Positions 29,458 through 42,782 of a stretch of DNA of 64,000 nt are shown here, in pieces (positions within the stretch are counted from its first letter, which is position 1; each line of letters begins with the position of its first letter). Origin of the DNA: Glandiceps talaboti (Eukaryota; Hemichordata; Enteropneusta; Spengelidae); assembly GCF_964340395.1 (NCBI RefSeq), contig NC_135554.1, positions 17,754,092 to 17,818,091 of the forward strand. Reading direction: 5' to 3'. The position numbers were made by a program, and so were the translations under genes. The notes beneath the pieces were generated by a model. That model made no database searches and was not told where the DNA came from. It saw nothing but the letters and a program-made list of their open reading frames with translations.

Positions 29458-31071
29458 ATGCAAATGAAGTAGTTGTAGAAATACAAATCAGTCTATCCAT
29501 ATCCAATGTTAATTAGCTTAATTCAATCATATACATTTCATGAAGGGTAACAAATTTTCTTTCTTATATATAGTTGTTGTCATGACCCAAATTATTTTGA
29601 TATAACTGGGGAAATTTCTCTGAAACAGGGACAACTTTAGCATGATAATAATAACTGCAGAAAAACCAAACATTTGGACATTATAAATGTTTGCTTAACT
29701 AATGGGTTCATCATTTTGCAGGTCTCAGGATGATAAGATTGCACACTAAAAAAAATATAGATAAATGAATCAATTAATTGAAAAGCAAAATTCAAAATAT
29801 ATTGTTTTAAAATTGTCTCCACGTTTTTCATTTTCTCTCTCTCATTATTAGTCCAATCTTTTCCCAATAATGATATGCATATAGATGGAATGAAGCAGAT
29901 TCAGTCAGTTTTTGACATAAAAAAATGCAACATGTATAAATATGGCAGTCCATTATAATACCAGGCCCTATGTCTACAATCTCTCACCTTGGGATCAATA
30001 TTTCATTGGTGATATTTATCAAGTAGCCAATCTGCTCAGAATTTTTTCTCTTTTTTTTACTCTAAATTTGCAGAAACAGTATAAAATGTAAATTAGAGAA
30101 CATTGAAAAAGAACTCAAAAATTGAAGTTCTAACGTCCGAGACAATTTGTGTGTACCAGTTAAAATTAAAACCTGTTTGACAAAGAAATAAGCACATCGC
30201 TACTATTTCAATATAACATTTTAAAAAGACCTTTTATTATTATTAATATAACCACTGTTCTTTTCATCAATAATTACGTGTGGAATTGTTTTTGCCAAAA
30301 TATTGTTAATTTTACCAACATCAGGGGCCGAAATAATTTTTTTTTTTTTTTAGTATGCATGTTGTACACCTAGACTTTCAAATTTACCTGCACACAATGT
30401 GTACACAATATTCCAGTTAATGTTTGTCAATTTCGTATTAGATTGCAGAAATAAATGATGCCAGGATTCCATTGGAATTATCATGACAGCATTTTTAAGT
30501 TTCAGAAACAAGCATAGTGGGCCCAGTAAGTTCATGGTTTCATTGCCTTAAAAAATTGTGAATTTAACTGATGACTTCATAATACATCATTGTAGGCTGA
30601 TATACATGTTGTGTCATGTCACATAAAATACTATACTGTACATTTTTTAAAATGGTCATCATCATTATCTCATGTGATTGCCATACTTGTTATAGGTAAG
30701 GATTATGAGTTTCCATTCCTTGCTTCAAAGCCACAAACTGAAATCTACCTGCACTATGCAAAACTAATCCTCTTATGCTATGGGACCTAGAACAGCTGAG
30801 TTGCTTTGTTTGCTGTTGTCAAGGTTTGCCACTTACATGATGGAGGATTAACAGAAATTAATTACTAGAAATATCTAACAAGTTAAACAAATAGTCAGCA
30901 AGTTAAGTGTGTCATGTTACTACATATTTAATGATGCCTAAGGGCATAGCAACACTGCATTTTACAGTACAGAATTATGACACAAGTTATCGCAATTGTA
31001 ATAGCTATGTATATTGTCATCACACTGGTGTCCTGTTTCTGTACCAACCACCGAAAATCTATGTATGTATG

Positions 31072-31102
<31 letters not shown>

Positions 31103-31309
31103 GTATGTATGTATGTATGTATGTATGTATGTATGTATGTTATTGTATGTATGTATGTATGTATGTATGTATGTATGTATGTATGTATGTATGTATGTAT
31201 GTATGTATGTATGTATGTATGTATGTATGTATGTATGTATGTATGTATGTATGTATGTATGTATGTACAGTGTATGTCTATATGTATGTATGTATGTACA
31301 GTGTATGTC

Positions 31310-31341
<32 letters not shown>

Positions 31342-34324
31342 TGTATGTATGTATGTATGTATGTATGTATGTATGTATGTATGTATGTATGAGTACGACA
31401 TGTTTTAATGGGAATATCACTCCAGGAAATAAAGACATTTCATAAACTATGGGTTCTGGAGTCATTTCATAATTTTACATCACCTACAATTACTTGCGAT
31501 TTCAGAGAAACATCAAGTTGATCTTGTGCCTTTACAGAGTATTTTTGCTGTGGGACACTGCATGATGGGAGTCAGCAGAAATAATATATTCAAGGTCGCA
31601 CAATGAATATTCATGACTCCTGAGTGCTTATTCCTTTTGGTGTAAAACATCTGTGCAAAATTTATGTGATGTGAAATCGTGAAATGACTCCAGAACCCAA
31701 TGTTTATGAAAATAAATCTATTTCCTGGTGTGGTGTTTTACAAATAAATATAAAATTTACAAGACGAGCCACATGTGGGTTGATAGGTATACAATACAAA
31801 TAACCAATTCATTGCAATAACTATGCCCTAGGAACTACTCAATCATGATCTAAGTTTAATTCAAACAAGTATTTTATAATTTTGTTTGTTTGTAACTTGC
31901 AACTAACCATTTCACATCTAGCCTTCACAACAGTCCCTTGACAACCAACTACCATCCACACCTTGCTTTGTTTACCTTGTCAACACATATTAAGTATCAG
32001 AGCCTTTCGGCGTCAAGTTTCCTGAGGTTCACACATAAATGTCTCTATAAAATCTTTGATAAAATCACATTAATGTTACTTTGACTTTTACATCCATTTT
32101 AGCATATTCTGTATTTCCAGTCAATTAAATAAAGTAAATTTTATAATGAATTTATAATTCTTTTTTTTTTTAAATTCTGACCACACTATATTGGATTAAT
32201 TTGACTGTCATGTTTCCTGTGAATGAGACACCCACCTCATTCAAATTCACAGTGTGCCTTCTCAGTTACACCTTCATGTTATGAGAAGCTAGCAACTGTG
32301 TTCTGATAATGAACACTACACAGTAGTATAGTCAAGGGTAGACTGTAACATACAAGTTACAACTTGTATGTCATCTTTTTCAGCCTTATAAGGCAGGCTG
32401 AGTGTGGCACGCAGTGTCTTTATGTATCTTACAGGGCAAATAGTCAAGGCAATATAGACATCATCATATCTCAGGAGACCAGATAGAGATATATAAGGTG
32501 GTCGTTTTGTTAGACCAATGGTAATCCACAGAAAATTAAAACAGAACGTTTACTTGACTTGGCTAACAATATCAAAGTTAAATTTGAGCCTTGTAGTGAA
32601 CTGCAATTGAAATATAATATTAGGGAGCAATATTAGCTATTCAATCAACTAGCTATACAAATTGTAAATATTAAAAGAGTTAGAGGGCATTATAGGTGAT
32701 TGATTGATAACTTTATTGAAACTAGCTGTGAGTGATTTCTTGATTTTTAATATGCAACTATATTGACAACCACTGAAGTGATGACATGAATTCAACAATA
32801 GATGAAGAAGGCCGAGTGATTTAGCCTAGTGTAGAAACTATATACATGTGGGCATTTTCTACGATATCTCTCTCCACTGTATAGTCCAGTGGCTTTCTCT
32901 AGCATGACATTCCATTCTTACCATCCACAGCAGTAGTTTAATGCTATTGGTCCATTGCTATAAATGTTTTCACGTCCTCACATAACTTACTTTCAAAGTG
33001 GAGGTTGAGTTTGTAGTAAACTGAACAAAATAACCAATTACAACCACCTGTCAGTGTGTGATGGATTACTACTGACATGCACTGTTCACCCTTTCCTAAG
33101 CAGGAGATTTAGTTACGTTTTCGATAGAATTTGTCTATTGACTATATATGGGGAGAGACAATGTGCCTCTCTGAGTCTAATGATAGCCAAATTTTGATGT
33201 TGCGAGTCAAAATGAGAAAAACTGGCATTTCTTGTGAGTCACCATATAGTACGTACGAGATAGGGGAATACCAAATTTTGGTGCGTCACTAGAAATTGTG
33301 TGCACAAGTGGCTTGTCAAATTGGCTTAGAGGACACACTGGAGGGAGAGATTGTAGAAAACACACACATGTGATTACATTTTCCCATCCATCCCAGGCCA
33401 TACCGAGACTAAAAATGAATAGTCAAGTTATAATATTAAATTTACATGACCATAAACATTTTCTTGTTTTTGATGTGTTCAGTCTAATACACCGCCCTGT
33501 CAGTCACATTATCAGTGTACCACAACAATGCTGCATCATCTAACTCAAAATGTAAGAATAATATCTAGAAAAAAAATTTGATTGCAACTGCTTGGAAGTA
33601 ATGAAAAAATAAATAATTAGATCTAAAGACCTCGAGTTATATTTTGTATACATTCCAATGAACTTTATTTTCTGCTTATTCATAGAGGTAAACATTTTTT
33701 TTTTTTAAATAAATATTTATAATCCAGTTTAAGCCTGGTACATGTATGTTGCAATTCCGAAATATCATTTAAACCCCCCCCCCCATACGATTGCTTTTAT
33801 CTTTCTCCATGTCATTGCCATTGTCAACATTAATATAAACGAAACAGTTGTTGACCACGGCAACCGTCTACGCTGTTACTGTATCACACCGGGAATTTAA
33901 TATGTACATGACAACGAAGTAAGAATTACAGCTGACTCACGTGATTCGTAACTTCAGCTTCAGTGCAATGGTCAGTGAGCTGAGCGAGTGTCCAGGGAGT
34001 ATTCTGGGAAATTGCATGATGAATCCGGTGTTCGAATCTAAAATGTCTACATCTGATATCCCCATTGTACCACCTCATGTCTCCTTTAGCCTTTATATGC
34101 TCGTGATCTACAACAAGCCATTACTACCATTCTGGTCTTAAATCCACTACTCGCGTATCCCGGTCACGTCGATCATGCCCATGACATGGCCGAGTACATC
34201 GCAGTGTGACACATGACATATAATGTGGCGTTGCCCTGGCTGTGAGAACAATACTAATTTTGCAATGTGAAAGATCTCCACGATTTTGTCAACTTACCTT
34301 GGTTTCGATTTCTCTCACACTCAT
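23790..34324 (-). CDS. TXN: Thioredoxin, cytosolic, five exons
   Basis: Exons on the minus strand are 34298-34324, 26921-27025, 25849-25908, 25212-25277 and 23790-23858. All are phase 0, with GT-AG borders, and give 108 aa. The redox site is WCGPC (Cys33 and Cys36). The buried Asp is Asp27 in VVVDFSAEW, and the cis-Pro is Pro76 in CMPTFQFF. Two further cysteines in EACGVNCM (70 and 74) match the regulatory Cys69 and Cys73 of human thioredoxin. No signal or transit peptide is present, so the protein should be cytosolic/nuclear, reducing protein disulfides with NADPH and thioredoxin reductase. Length and domain are complete. The first intron is 7.3 kb and holds a foldback element and a 330-bp GTAT tract. 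The start is the only ATG in the first exon, followed directly by a GTAAGT donor. Confidence 0.95.
24381..24920. repeat. Minisatellite, about 14 copies, 37/41-bp units
   Basis: The core is ATTGACTCCCTAACTCTA. Short units (TATACCTATTCTAATCTTCA) and long units (TACACCTTCTATTCTAATCT) alternate over the middle part, so there is a higher-order period of about 78 bases. The last three copies are more diverged. The block is in the last thioredoxin intron. Confidence 0.9.
25457..25510. repeat. (GT)n microsatellite
   Basis: About 27 GT units in thioredoxin intron 3. Confidence 0.95.
26757..26905. repeat. Degenerate short tandem repeat of ATAGGTCAAACACA
   Basis: Repeated AGGTCATAGGTCAAA-like units of about 20-25 bases lie in thioredoxin intron 2, just beyond the exon 2 donor. 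The units contain many AGGTCA hexamers. Confidence 0.55.
27415..27690. repeat. Degenerate repeat with GTGACAAGCTGACCTTATA
   Basis: Three to four diverged units share GACAAGCTGACCTTATA or GACAATCTGACC and an AATATCTCA stretch, spaced about 65-75 bases apart, in thioredoxin intron 1. Confidence 0.4.
29420..29455. repeat. (AC)n microsatellite
   Basis: Eighteen AC units in thioredoxin intron 1. The rest of 27700-31060 is AT-rich intron with a 19-A run near 28545 and no gene. Confidence 0.9.
31061..31391. repeat. (GTAT)n microsatellite, 330 bp
   Basis: GTAT units with a TATTG break near 31141 and two identical 34-base interruptions containing GTACAGTGTATGTCTATAT (near 31263 and 31297). From 31740 to 34297 the intron has no further recognisable feature. 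Confidence 0.95.
31412..31738. mobile_element. Foldback element in thioredoxin intron 1
   Basis: Inverted arms of about 70 bases share CTCCAGGAAATA/CACCAGGAAATA, GGGTTCTGGAGTCATTTCA and a following ACATCAC. The spacer is about 190 bases. The borders are uncertain by a few bases and no target duplication was settled. It abuts the long GTAT microsatellite on its left. Confidence 0.6.
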
Positions 34325-35251
34325 GGTTCTACGTAGTTGTGGGTACTAAAGTTCAACTTGTTGATGTATGATTTGCAATGAGTCGGCAATATTCGATCGG
34401 TACACCCTTGTTGTCGCCTTTTTCGTTGAATGGCGGGGAAACTCTATTAAGACCCTTTAAGTCTTCCAATATTAGCAATGAGGCAAGCCATGGGGGACTC
34501 ACCGTTGCAACTCGGGAATCACCCCCGGGGAAAATATAAAAAAATGAAAACGAAAACTGTTGAGTAACACAAAATAAAATAGAAAATAGAAAATAAGAAA
34601 GTAATAAAGCAAAGCTACAATTATTGCAGCGAGCATGGATGGGCTCCACCTTTCATGTACATAAGATATGGGTCATGATGGATGTTCACCATACATCCAT
34701 ACATCTTCTAACGAATTCTAGTGTGTGTTCCCCGGGCGTTACTGTGGCAATGGAGAGTGAAGGGGAAGTGTAGTACTGACTTTTTAAATATACTATTACA
34801 AACTGTAATATTAAATGACAGAGACGTATAGTGAGCTTTTACTAGCTCTCAGGAAATATCCGATTACTCGAAGCGTAAATTTCCAGAGCTAGCTAACTCC
34901 ATGGCACGAATTCTATTTCTAACACCTACGTTGGCCTACGTTTAAAAGGTAGATCTCGTTGTCAGTGAGTGTTGTTTTTTTATCACGTCTATTCAGATCA
35001 GACTATTTTGAATTTTTGATATAATATTCAAAATGTACAGAAAAAATGCTGTGGCTCAGATTACATATCATTTTTTGATATGCAGAATTATCATTGATTG
35101 TTTACATCTCAGATATATTAATATCTCTAATTTCTAGCCATTTCCATATTTTCGCAAATTGGATTTTTATTGCAATGTAGTCGCTAGATAGTCTCGGTTA
35201 CCCAGACGCTCACTGCTGGGGGCGCTTCTCGTTTGGGGTGGTGTTATAGGC
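34325..35251. other. Thioredoxin upstream region
   Basis: About 930 bases between the thioredoxin start and the duplicated repeat. It should contain the thioredoxin promoter. I see no TATA box close to the start; a GGTGAGTCC-containing segment near 34500 is not part of a recognisable exon. A partial hairpin-family arm lies at 35178-35211. Confidence 0.4.
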
Positions 35252-35641
35252 AGAGCCCCCAGACATACTGTAAGGTACGCAGTGACGGGGCGCCCTCACA
35301 CATCGGTCAACCCCTCTAGAAAGGAGGCCGATGAGAGCGGAGCGACACGACGTATCTTACAATCTACACACAATGATCCCGGCGACTCAGAAATGTACAT
35401 CATATGAATTTTATTTTTCGAGTAATATTTGAAGGATATAAGATGAAGAGCCCCCAGACATACTGTAAGGTACGCAGTGACGGGGCGCCCTCACACATCG
35501 GTCAACCCCTCTAGAAAGGAGGCCGATGAGAGCGGAGCGACACGACGTATCTTACAATCTACACACAATGATCCCGGCGACTCAGAAATGTACATCATAT
35601 GAATTTTATTTTTCGAGTAATATTTGAAGGATATAAGATGA
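35252..35641. repeat. 195-bp perfect tandem duplication holding a palindromic element
   Basis: 35252-35446 and 35447-35641 appear identical base for base. Each contains a hairpin-like unit running from CTGTAAGGTACGCAGTGACG to GCGACACGACGTATCTTACA, with an internal ATCGG...CCGAT pair. The block lies between the lipase stop and the thioredoxin start, and each copy carries a minus-strand AATAAA. Confidence 0.8.
35605..35610 (-). terminator. Candidate poly(A) signal of the lipase gene
   Basis: Minus-strand AATAAA lies about 250 bases past the stop, inside the second copy of a 195-bp tandem duplication. An identical hexamer lies in the first copy at 35410-35415. No closer canonical hexamer was seen. 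Confidence 0.4.
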
Positions 35642-35856
35642 AGAAAAAAACTGATATTGAAGGAAATGTCACAATCTATTGAAGGACTATTTTTTTAAAA
35701 GCTAATGAAGGAGTACTGTCGCAGTATAATTATACAGCGACTTTCAAATGACATAGCAACAGTATAAGCTCGAATGGTCGTGGTGATGGTTGACAATATA
35801 TAGCTCTTATCGTCAAAGCACGCCCTCTAAGGTGATTGATGTGAACGTTTCGAAGA

Positions 35857-38800
35857 TTAACAGGAGCTCTCTGAATAATAAGCCGTTGTGACATCAGTAT
35901 CAACCGGTTTATTCTCACCACAGAAGTAATATCTGTTAAAAGTAAGAAAAGGGGGTAGGTCATATCAATGTTGCATAACTTATAATTAATCATTCATATC
36001 ATACACCCTACGTAATATACATAAATGTGAAATTTAACTCGGAGTCAATTAGACGGCACATTTGATGAGAGGGTGTAATACATGTTGTTTGAATGACGTC
36101 ACACATAATCTAAATGACGTCACCATGGTGATTTGAATGATGTCAGTGTGACGTATATTAATATAATTCTGCACTTACTCATTTTCATCTTCGAGATTTG
36201 TAACAATAATCTGATCCACGAAGAGATAGGGGTCCTTGAACACGTCCCACTCACCGGGATGCAGGAGGCTGGCGTCGTGTACCCATCGGAAATGAATGCT
36301 TTCCAGGGGTCCCAAATCTTTACCTGTGTCAACCACAAACATGTACGTATTTTCATGCTTCAACTTTTCTGCCTTCCTAATAACAGAACACGAAGAGATG
36401 GATAAACAAGAAACAGCACATTTATTCATCAAATGATTAGACCGTAATGTTGGTTACTCGGTTAGAAATATGTTGATATTTATTGACTTGATAGGAGACA
36501 CTGTCAAATGGGAATAACCAAGTGGTCTTATTATAGTTGTGTACTAATGTACTTGACAGATATAAAATAACGGCCATAACGTGCACGTGTCACATGAGCC
36601 GATATATAGTTCAAAAACGTTTGACAGCTTACAATTGAGGTTCACATAATATCATAAGCATGACAATGAATTAAGGTTAGATGGGAAGGAAACGGTATTC
36701 ACAACCCTTCTCATATAGTCTGTAAGGTAATACGCCGTGACCGGGCACCTTCACACACATCTGGGAAGGAAACGGTATTCACAACCCTTCTCATATAGTC
36801 TGTAAGGTAATACGCCGTGACCGGGCACCTTCACACACATAGATCGGTCAACACTTCAGGCCGGTGAGGGAGGAACGACACGACGTATCTTACAGTCCGA
36901 CTCTTTCAACTGGACTGTTGAAATTCAGTAATAAATAAAGTATACGTATTCGTTTAAAAAAAAAGAAAAAAAAAAAGAAGATGTATACACCTGAACGTCG
37001 AGATAGGTGTCCCTTGCTCTAATCATTGAAAAATGTTACTGAACTATCAACAATTTGATAATATTTGATTACTTGTCGAGTTCTTGATATCTGAAGAGTC
37101 TAGATAGTTTTGAAAAAAATGTAAGTGTTCAATTAAATTTGACCATGCCTTTTAAGAATGGATATAATCAGAGCGGATATGATTGTTACACCGTTTGGCT
37201 GTGTTCTTCACCTCGACAGCGTCATCACTGGATGTAATAATATTTTACTTTGTTTTTATATACTTACTCAATAAGGGTCTTTTCTTCCGTCTTGTCGTTG
37301 TCACCGAAAAGTGTAATGTACAATTCTGCAGGCTGGTCTTCAGCTTTTCTATCAGATCCAAGAACCAACTGAATATGGTAATGATTTGCTGTATGTGTCG
37401 ATTCAAATGAAATAAAACACTTGTTATATATATTCGCATGGTTCTTGGCGCTGGAGTTATCAAGTTTTAGGATATGAGTTCCTCTAACATACTTTACAAG
37501 TTGTCATATTTAGCTGTTGTGAAGGGTAAGGTGTTGTCAACAACAGTTGCACTGAGTGGGCCGACAGGAGAGGTTTTCACAAGCAGTGTCTATTTTCCAC
37601 CTTGCAATGCTCGTGTGTCACAGTGCCTGGTGTGTACATAATGAATTGACATTCCGCCAAATATTTCATATGTTAATGAAATAAATACATTCACAGTATA
37701 TCTTCCATGACTTCAAAACAAGACTAGTGTGCAGGTAAATTAATTGTTACTCCGAGTGCCCCTGCATATACACATGTGTGTATATCTCAGAGAGCATCCC
37801 CCTCCCTCCCCGAAAAGGAAGACATGACATTTTAGCGCCATAACTAATAATTAATCAAATTTCTCGCCAAAACTATGAGCATCAATTTTTATACACACCG
37901 CAAGTCTATTTTAGTCTTAATGTAATTCTTTTTCATTTATAAATTGAGATTAATGTCAATGGAGATATTCTCTTTTATACCTCCCCAAGATGGAATGTAT
38001 ACTCTGTTGTAGATTAAATTTGCTGCTTTATACATTCTTTATTTATTTGAACACAACAGTGTTCTTTTGCGTGAAATGATAACTTGACTGATTGATTGCG
38101 AAACAGTCTGATGAACGCGTACAGCCTTGGTAGGAAAATATTTTTAAAAAGAGTTCAGGACATACATTTACAAAACTGAATGAATAACAAACTCAACACA
38201 TTTTTGAATTTAAGAAAAAAAGGTACTAAATTAAGCTTTTAAAAAAATCTCCCAAGCGACTGGTGTCGTATACCCAGCCAGTGGTCGTTCTACGTCATGA
38301 CAATGCGTGTCTACGTCATTGGTTCTGCGGTTCTCAAAATAATAGTGAAAATGTAGCATTGTTTGAGCAGTGTCGACTTACTGTAGTAAGGATAGTCATC
38401 CTGAGTCTTGAGGAAATACGTGACTTGTTCAACTCCAGTTGCTGGCATATTTTCTGTTGAGTAGAAACCCATATAGCTACATCCGTCTGTGCCACAAGAC
38501 ATACATTTACCATCGTCAAAGGATTCTTCATCTGGGCATGGATAAGCTTGGAATAATGGTGACGGGAAATTGATTGAAACGTTGAAGAAATGCGTCGCTC
38601 TAAAGTGGTTACATGCCACGAAGTCTTTACCTCCTGAAATAGAATGGGTAGTTGAAAACTTGACGAAGGAAAATATATAAAGGTATCCTTATTAGCATCA
38701 ATTCCAGTGAAATGTACTACCCAACTAGAGAGACTATGGAGTTTCAATTAGACTGACTAACTGACTGACTGACTGATTGATTGATTGGTTGATTGATTGG

Positions 38801-38872
38801 TTGGTTGGTTGGTTGGTTGGTTGGTTGGTTGGTTGGTTGGTTGGTTGGTTGGTTGGTTGGTTGGTTGGTTGG

Positions 38873-38906
<34 letters not shown>

Positions 38907-40492
38907 CATTTGTTTGTTTGTCTGTCTGTTTGTTTGTTTGCTTGTTTATTGATTTGTACACCCTCATCTTCAGTGGTTGCAATTTCAATATATTGAGATA
39001 TTTCTTTTTTGTTTAACAAGCCCATATTTTAATATTCCCTAAAATTTAAATCACAAGAAGTGAATGAATATAATACATTATTTGTATATGAAGTCCTTAC
39101 CTTCGTAGAGACCATCATCAAAGTCCACCCTATCTACTACGCCCTGGTCACATCCAGGCTGTACATGTCCTCCATTGGGGTAGAAATCTACATGACCTAT
39201 TGCCTCGCGAATTCCGAAACCTACCGAAAATAAGAACAAGACATAAACACTTGGACCAACACATATAATAAAAAATTGTATGACGTAGGTTTTACAAATA
39301 AAATAATCATTACTGCTGCCACATTCTTATTACACGTGGAAATGTTGGGGGATTTTGGGTGGGTTTTTTTGGATTTATTTTTGGATTTTTTTTTTGGATT
39401 TTTAAAAAAATTTGGGGGGTGGGGTTTGATGAAATTTAGATGGTGACGTAGCTCGTCCGAAAATGTTTGTGACCAGAAAAGGGGTGTTATTATGATAGAC
39501 AAATAAATCATACTCGTTCGACGATTGAAAATAAAGGATTGGGTCAATCAGATTGTAATTTACTAGAAAACTGAATTCCTTTTTGAAGTGTATAGAAATT
39601 TGAACTGATGGCGAGAAAAGAAATTCATACTTTTATTTTACAGAAACACCCTGTAATGCGTAGATCGAACTATATGATCGTGATAATCAAGCCAGCTATG
39701 AGAGGGCCTATATGATAAACGTTCTAAATAAATGATTTATGATCGATTACCCCATGTGATCAATGCTTCGGCGTCAGTATGGATAATATCAACGAATTTA
39801 GCATCTCGTGGATCTAGACGTACAATGGGATGAGTTTCTTTGAAGTATGGTTCGGCTGGATCAAGACCTGAAAGATAAAATGTACCAATAAGGAACATTG
39901 AAAGGGATATGGCATTTTAGTTCAAAGCGATGGCTTATCATTGTCTATATTTCCCATCATGCAATACCTCAAATGTATATTTGACGACATCAATGTCAAC
40001 ATAATGCTAAAGTAACATTAAAGAATGTCAAATTGTTTGTGAGTTGTAACATCTTTCCTATTGTTTGATTTTGTGTATTTCTGATTGTAAACCTTAGTTT
40101 CAAAACCCATGGATATATTTTACTTCATTTGACTATAATTGCAAAGTAAATTGACCTTTAACCTTTAATGAACCATACCTGTGATTCTTCCAAGTTGATT
40201 CAACCTTTCACCAGCATAGCCGGCAACATGTGCACCAAGACTGAACCCAATGAGGTGAACATCATCTAATTTCAGAGATGCCCATTCCTAGATAGACACA
40301 CACACAAAAAAAAATCCGTTAATGACAAAATATGTATGTTTTGCCTATACTCGATAATCACCAAAGTCACAGTGACATGCGTCATCTTACATATGTCATG
40401 ATATATTCTAGCCATAGGTTCGACTATCATACACACTAGGAGCAGGCAAGAGTACATTCGTATACGCACACGCACGCACGCACACACACACG

Positions 40493-40533
<41 letters not shown>

Positions 40534-42733
40534 ATACAGACAAATGTACGTACGTACACATACATACATACATACATACATACATACATACATACATACA
40601 TACATACATACATACATACATACATACATACATGTGTACGTACATACATACATACATACATACATACATACATACATACATACATACATACATACATACA
40701 TACATACATACATACATACACACACACTCACACACACATACACACACACACATACATACATACATACATACATACATACATACATACATACACACACACA
40801 GACAGACAGACAGACAGACATACATACATACATACATACATACATACATACATACATACATACATACATACATACATACATACATACATACATACATACA
40901 TACATACATACATACATACATACATACATACATACATACATACATACATACATACATACATACATACATACATACATACATACATACGTTTTTCTTGTAG
41001 TCCGAATGACAAAACGTTATCAATCATAACTCGGGTGATGTTTCGATTGAAATAACAATAAGTTAGTGTAAGGTGGATTAATTAAAAAAAAACTCATAAT
41101 AAATTTGTAAATTACATAATACTCCGGATGGTTACCTCGTATCATTTCTTTAAGTCGAAATTCAAATACTGAAAATTAGCTGCCAGTTGTAAGCATTCCC
41201 ACACCGAACTTATTATGACACATCCACCCATTATGTAGATCAGGTATGAAAAACTCGTCCAAATCATATCAAGTCTTGTATTTACATATATCTTTTTATA
41301 CAAACGTACTATATTGCTCACTTTCCTGTATTTCTCGTAGGCGTACCATCGAAGAAAGCGTTGTTTGTAAATTGGCAATGATAACAAATATGCTATGGGT
41401 ATACAAAGCACTACCGAAACTGGTACACAATGTCAATACATACTAACCACGAATTTACAAAATGAACTCGTCGGGGATCGGAAACACCACATTAAACATA
41501 CAGAACATTTTGTCAATATCCTGATTTGGTAAATTTTCTCCTTTGCGTAGAAAAAAGTCCTTTTTTCGATTACTAAATATGATTTCCATAACGCAAAACT
41601 ATGAAAACTGTTGTTGCCTAACTCTAGCCAGGGCAGCTTGATATGATCTGATAATTACATGTGTATCTCTATGTTCTGCTCCATACATGGAATGAAATTA
41701 AAAGCCCATCTATGAGTAAATATGGTTTCCAGGCTAACGTCATCATGGAACTTATTGGTACTGGGGTCATTACTTTTTGAATATTGTATGGACGGAATTG
41801 CGAAAAGTTTAATGTTATGTATTACGTGTGAATACATCATAGAGCTAATGGTGAGGGCCGGTCTGATTGACTACGCAAAGTATATACGTCATTGAAAAGT
41901 AAACCAAACGGGCGAGAGATGTCGTTGTCCCTCTTTTCACCAATTAGAACAGACTTTTTGAAAACTGTGTTATAACAATATACACACTGTAAGATTATTG
42001 GAAACACTAGTGACGATATACACACGGAAATCAACTTTCTAGTCAATCAATCAATCAATCAAAATCATTTGTAGAGCGCCAAAATCGAGGCGAAGTTCTG
42101 TTCAGGGGCGCTGTTCACGTTCACTCACCTTCATTCTTTCCATCAGCAAGGCGATTTCCGCTCCTACGACTTCTGTATTTGCAGTCGACTTTGTGTATCC
42201 AGCTAGAGCACCTTTTAACCAGTTAGTCAGAATAACCTGACAGTCTTCTGCTTTCAGGAATTCATCCTTAGTTTGGTGCATCCAAAGAGTATCCCCATAC
42301 TCTAAATACCCGTGAATGATTATCTTTGTCGGCAGGGCAGGGTTGTAAAATGATGACATCACCGTTGACTGGTCATAGGCACTGAGCACGTGTCCTACTG
42401 TAGGATTTAGTCTGCTGTACATTGTAAACCCGGTGTCGATGTGTGAGGGGTCTTCAGGGAGGTAAGAGAGGGGACGGTGTGGAGGGTCGTAGAATGGGGG
42501 GTCGTTAGTGAAGCACCCAAGTTCTTCATAACACACCGAGGCACCTAAAAATAATTGATAACAGGTAAACATTTTTCATAGTATCATAACAATATATCAA
42601 AAAGAAAAAATTAACCTTCGAATCTGACTTGTTGCAATTTTGAATATCATTGAGCTAAACCAAAAGTTGTTTATCGTTGCAGTAAGTTTAATATTTCTTC
42701 TTTCACATACATAACATACATACATACATACAT

Positions 42734-42782
<49 letters not shown>

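Noticed and set aside
34010-34060. GGTGTTCGAATC resembling a tRNA B box
   Set aside because: No A box at proper distance and no cloverleaf could be drawn.
33941-34141. 66-codon plus-strand frame
   Set aside because: Lies in thioredoxin intron 1 without homology or splice support.
34353-34649. 98-codon minus-strand frame upstream of thioredoxin
   Set aside because: No domain; composition looks like non-coding promoter or 5' flank.
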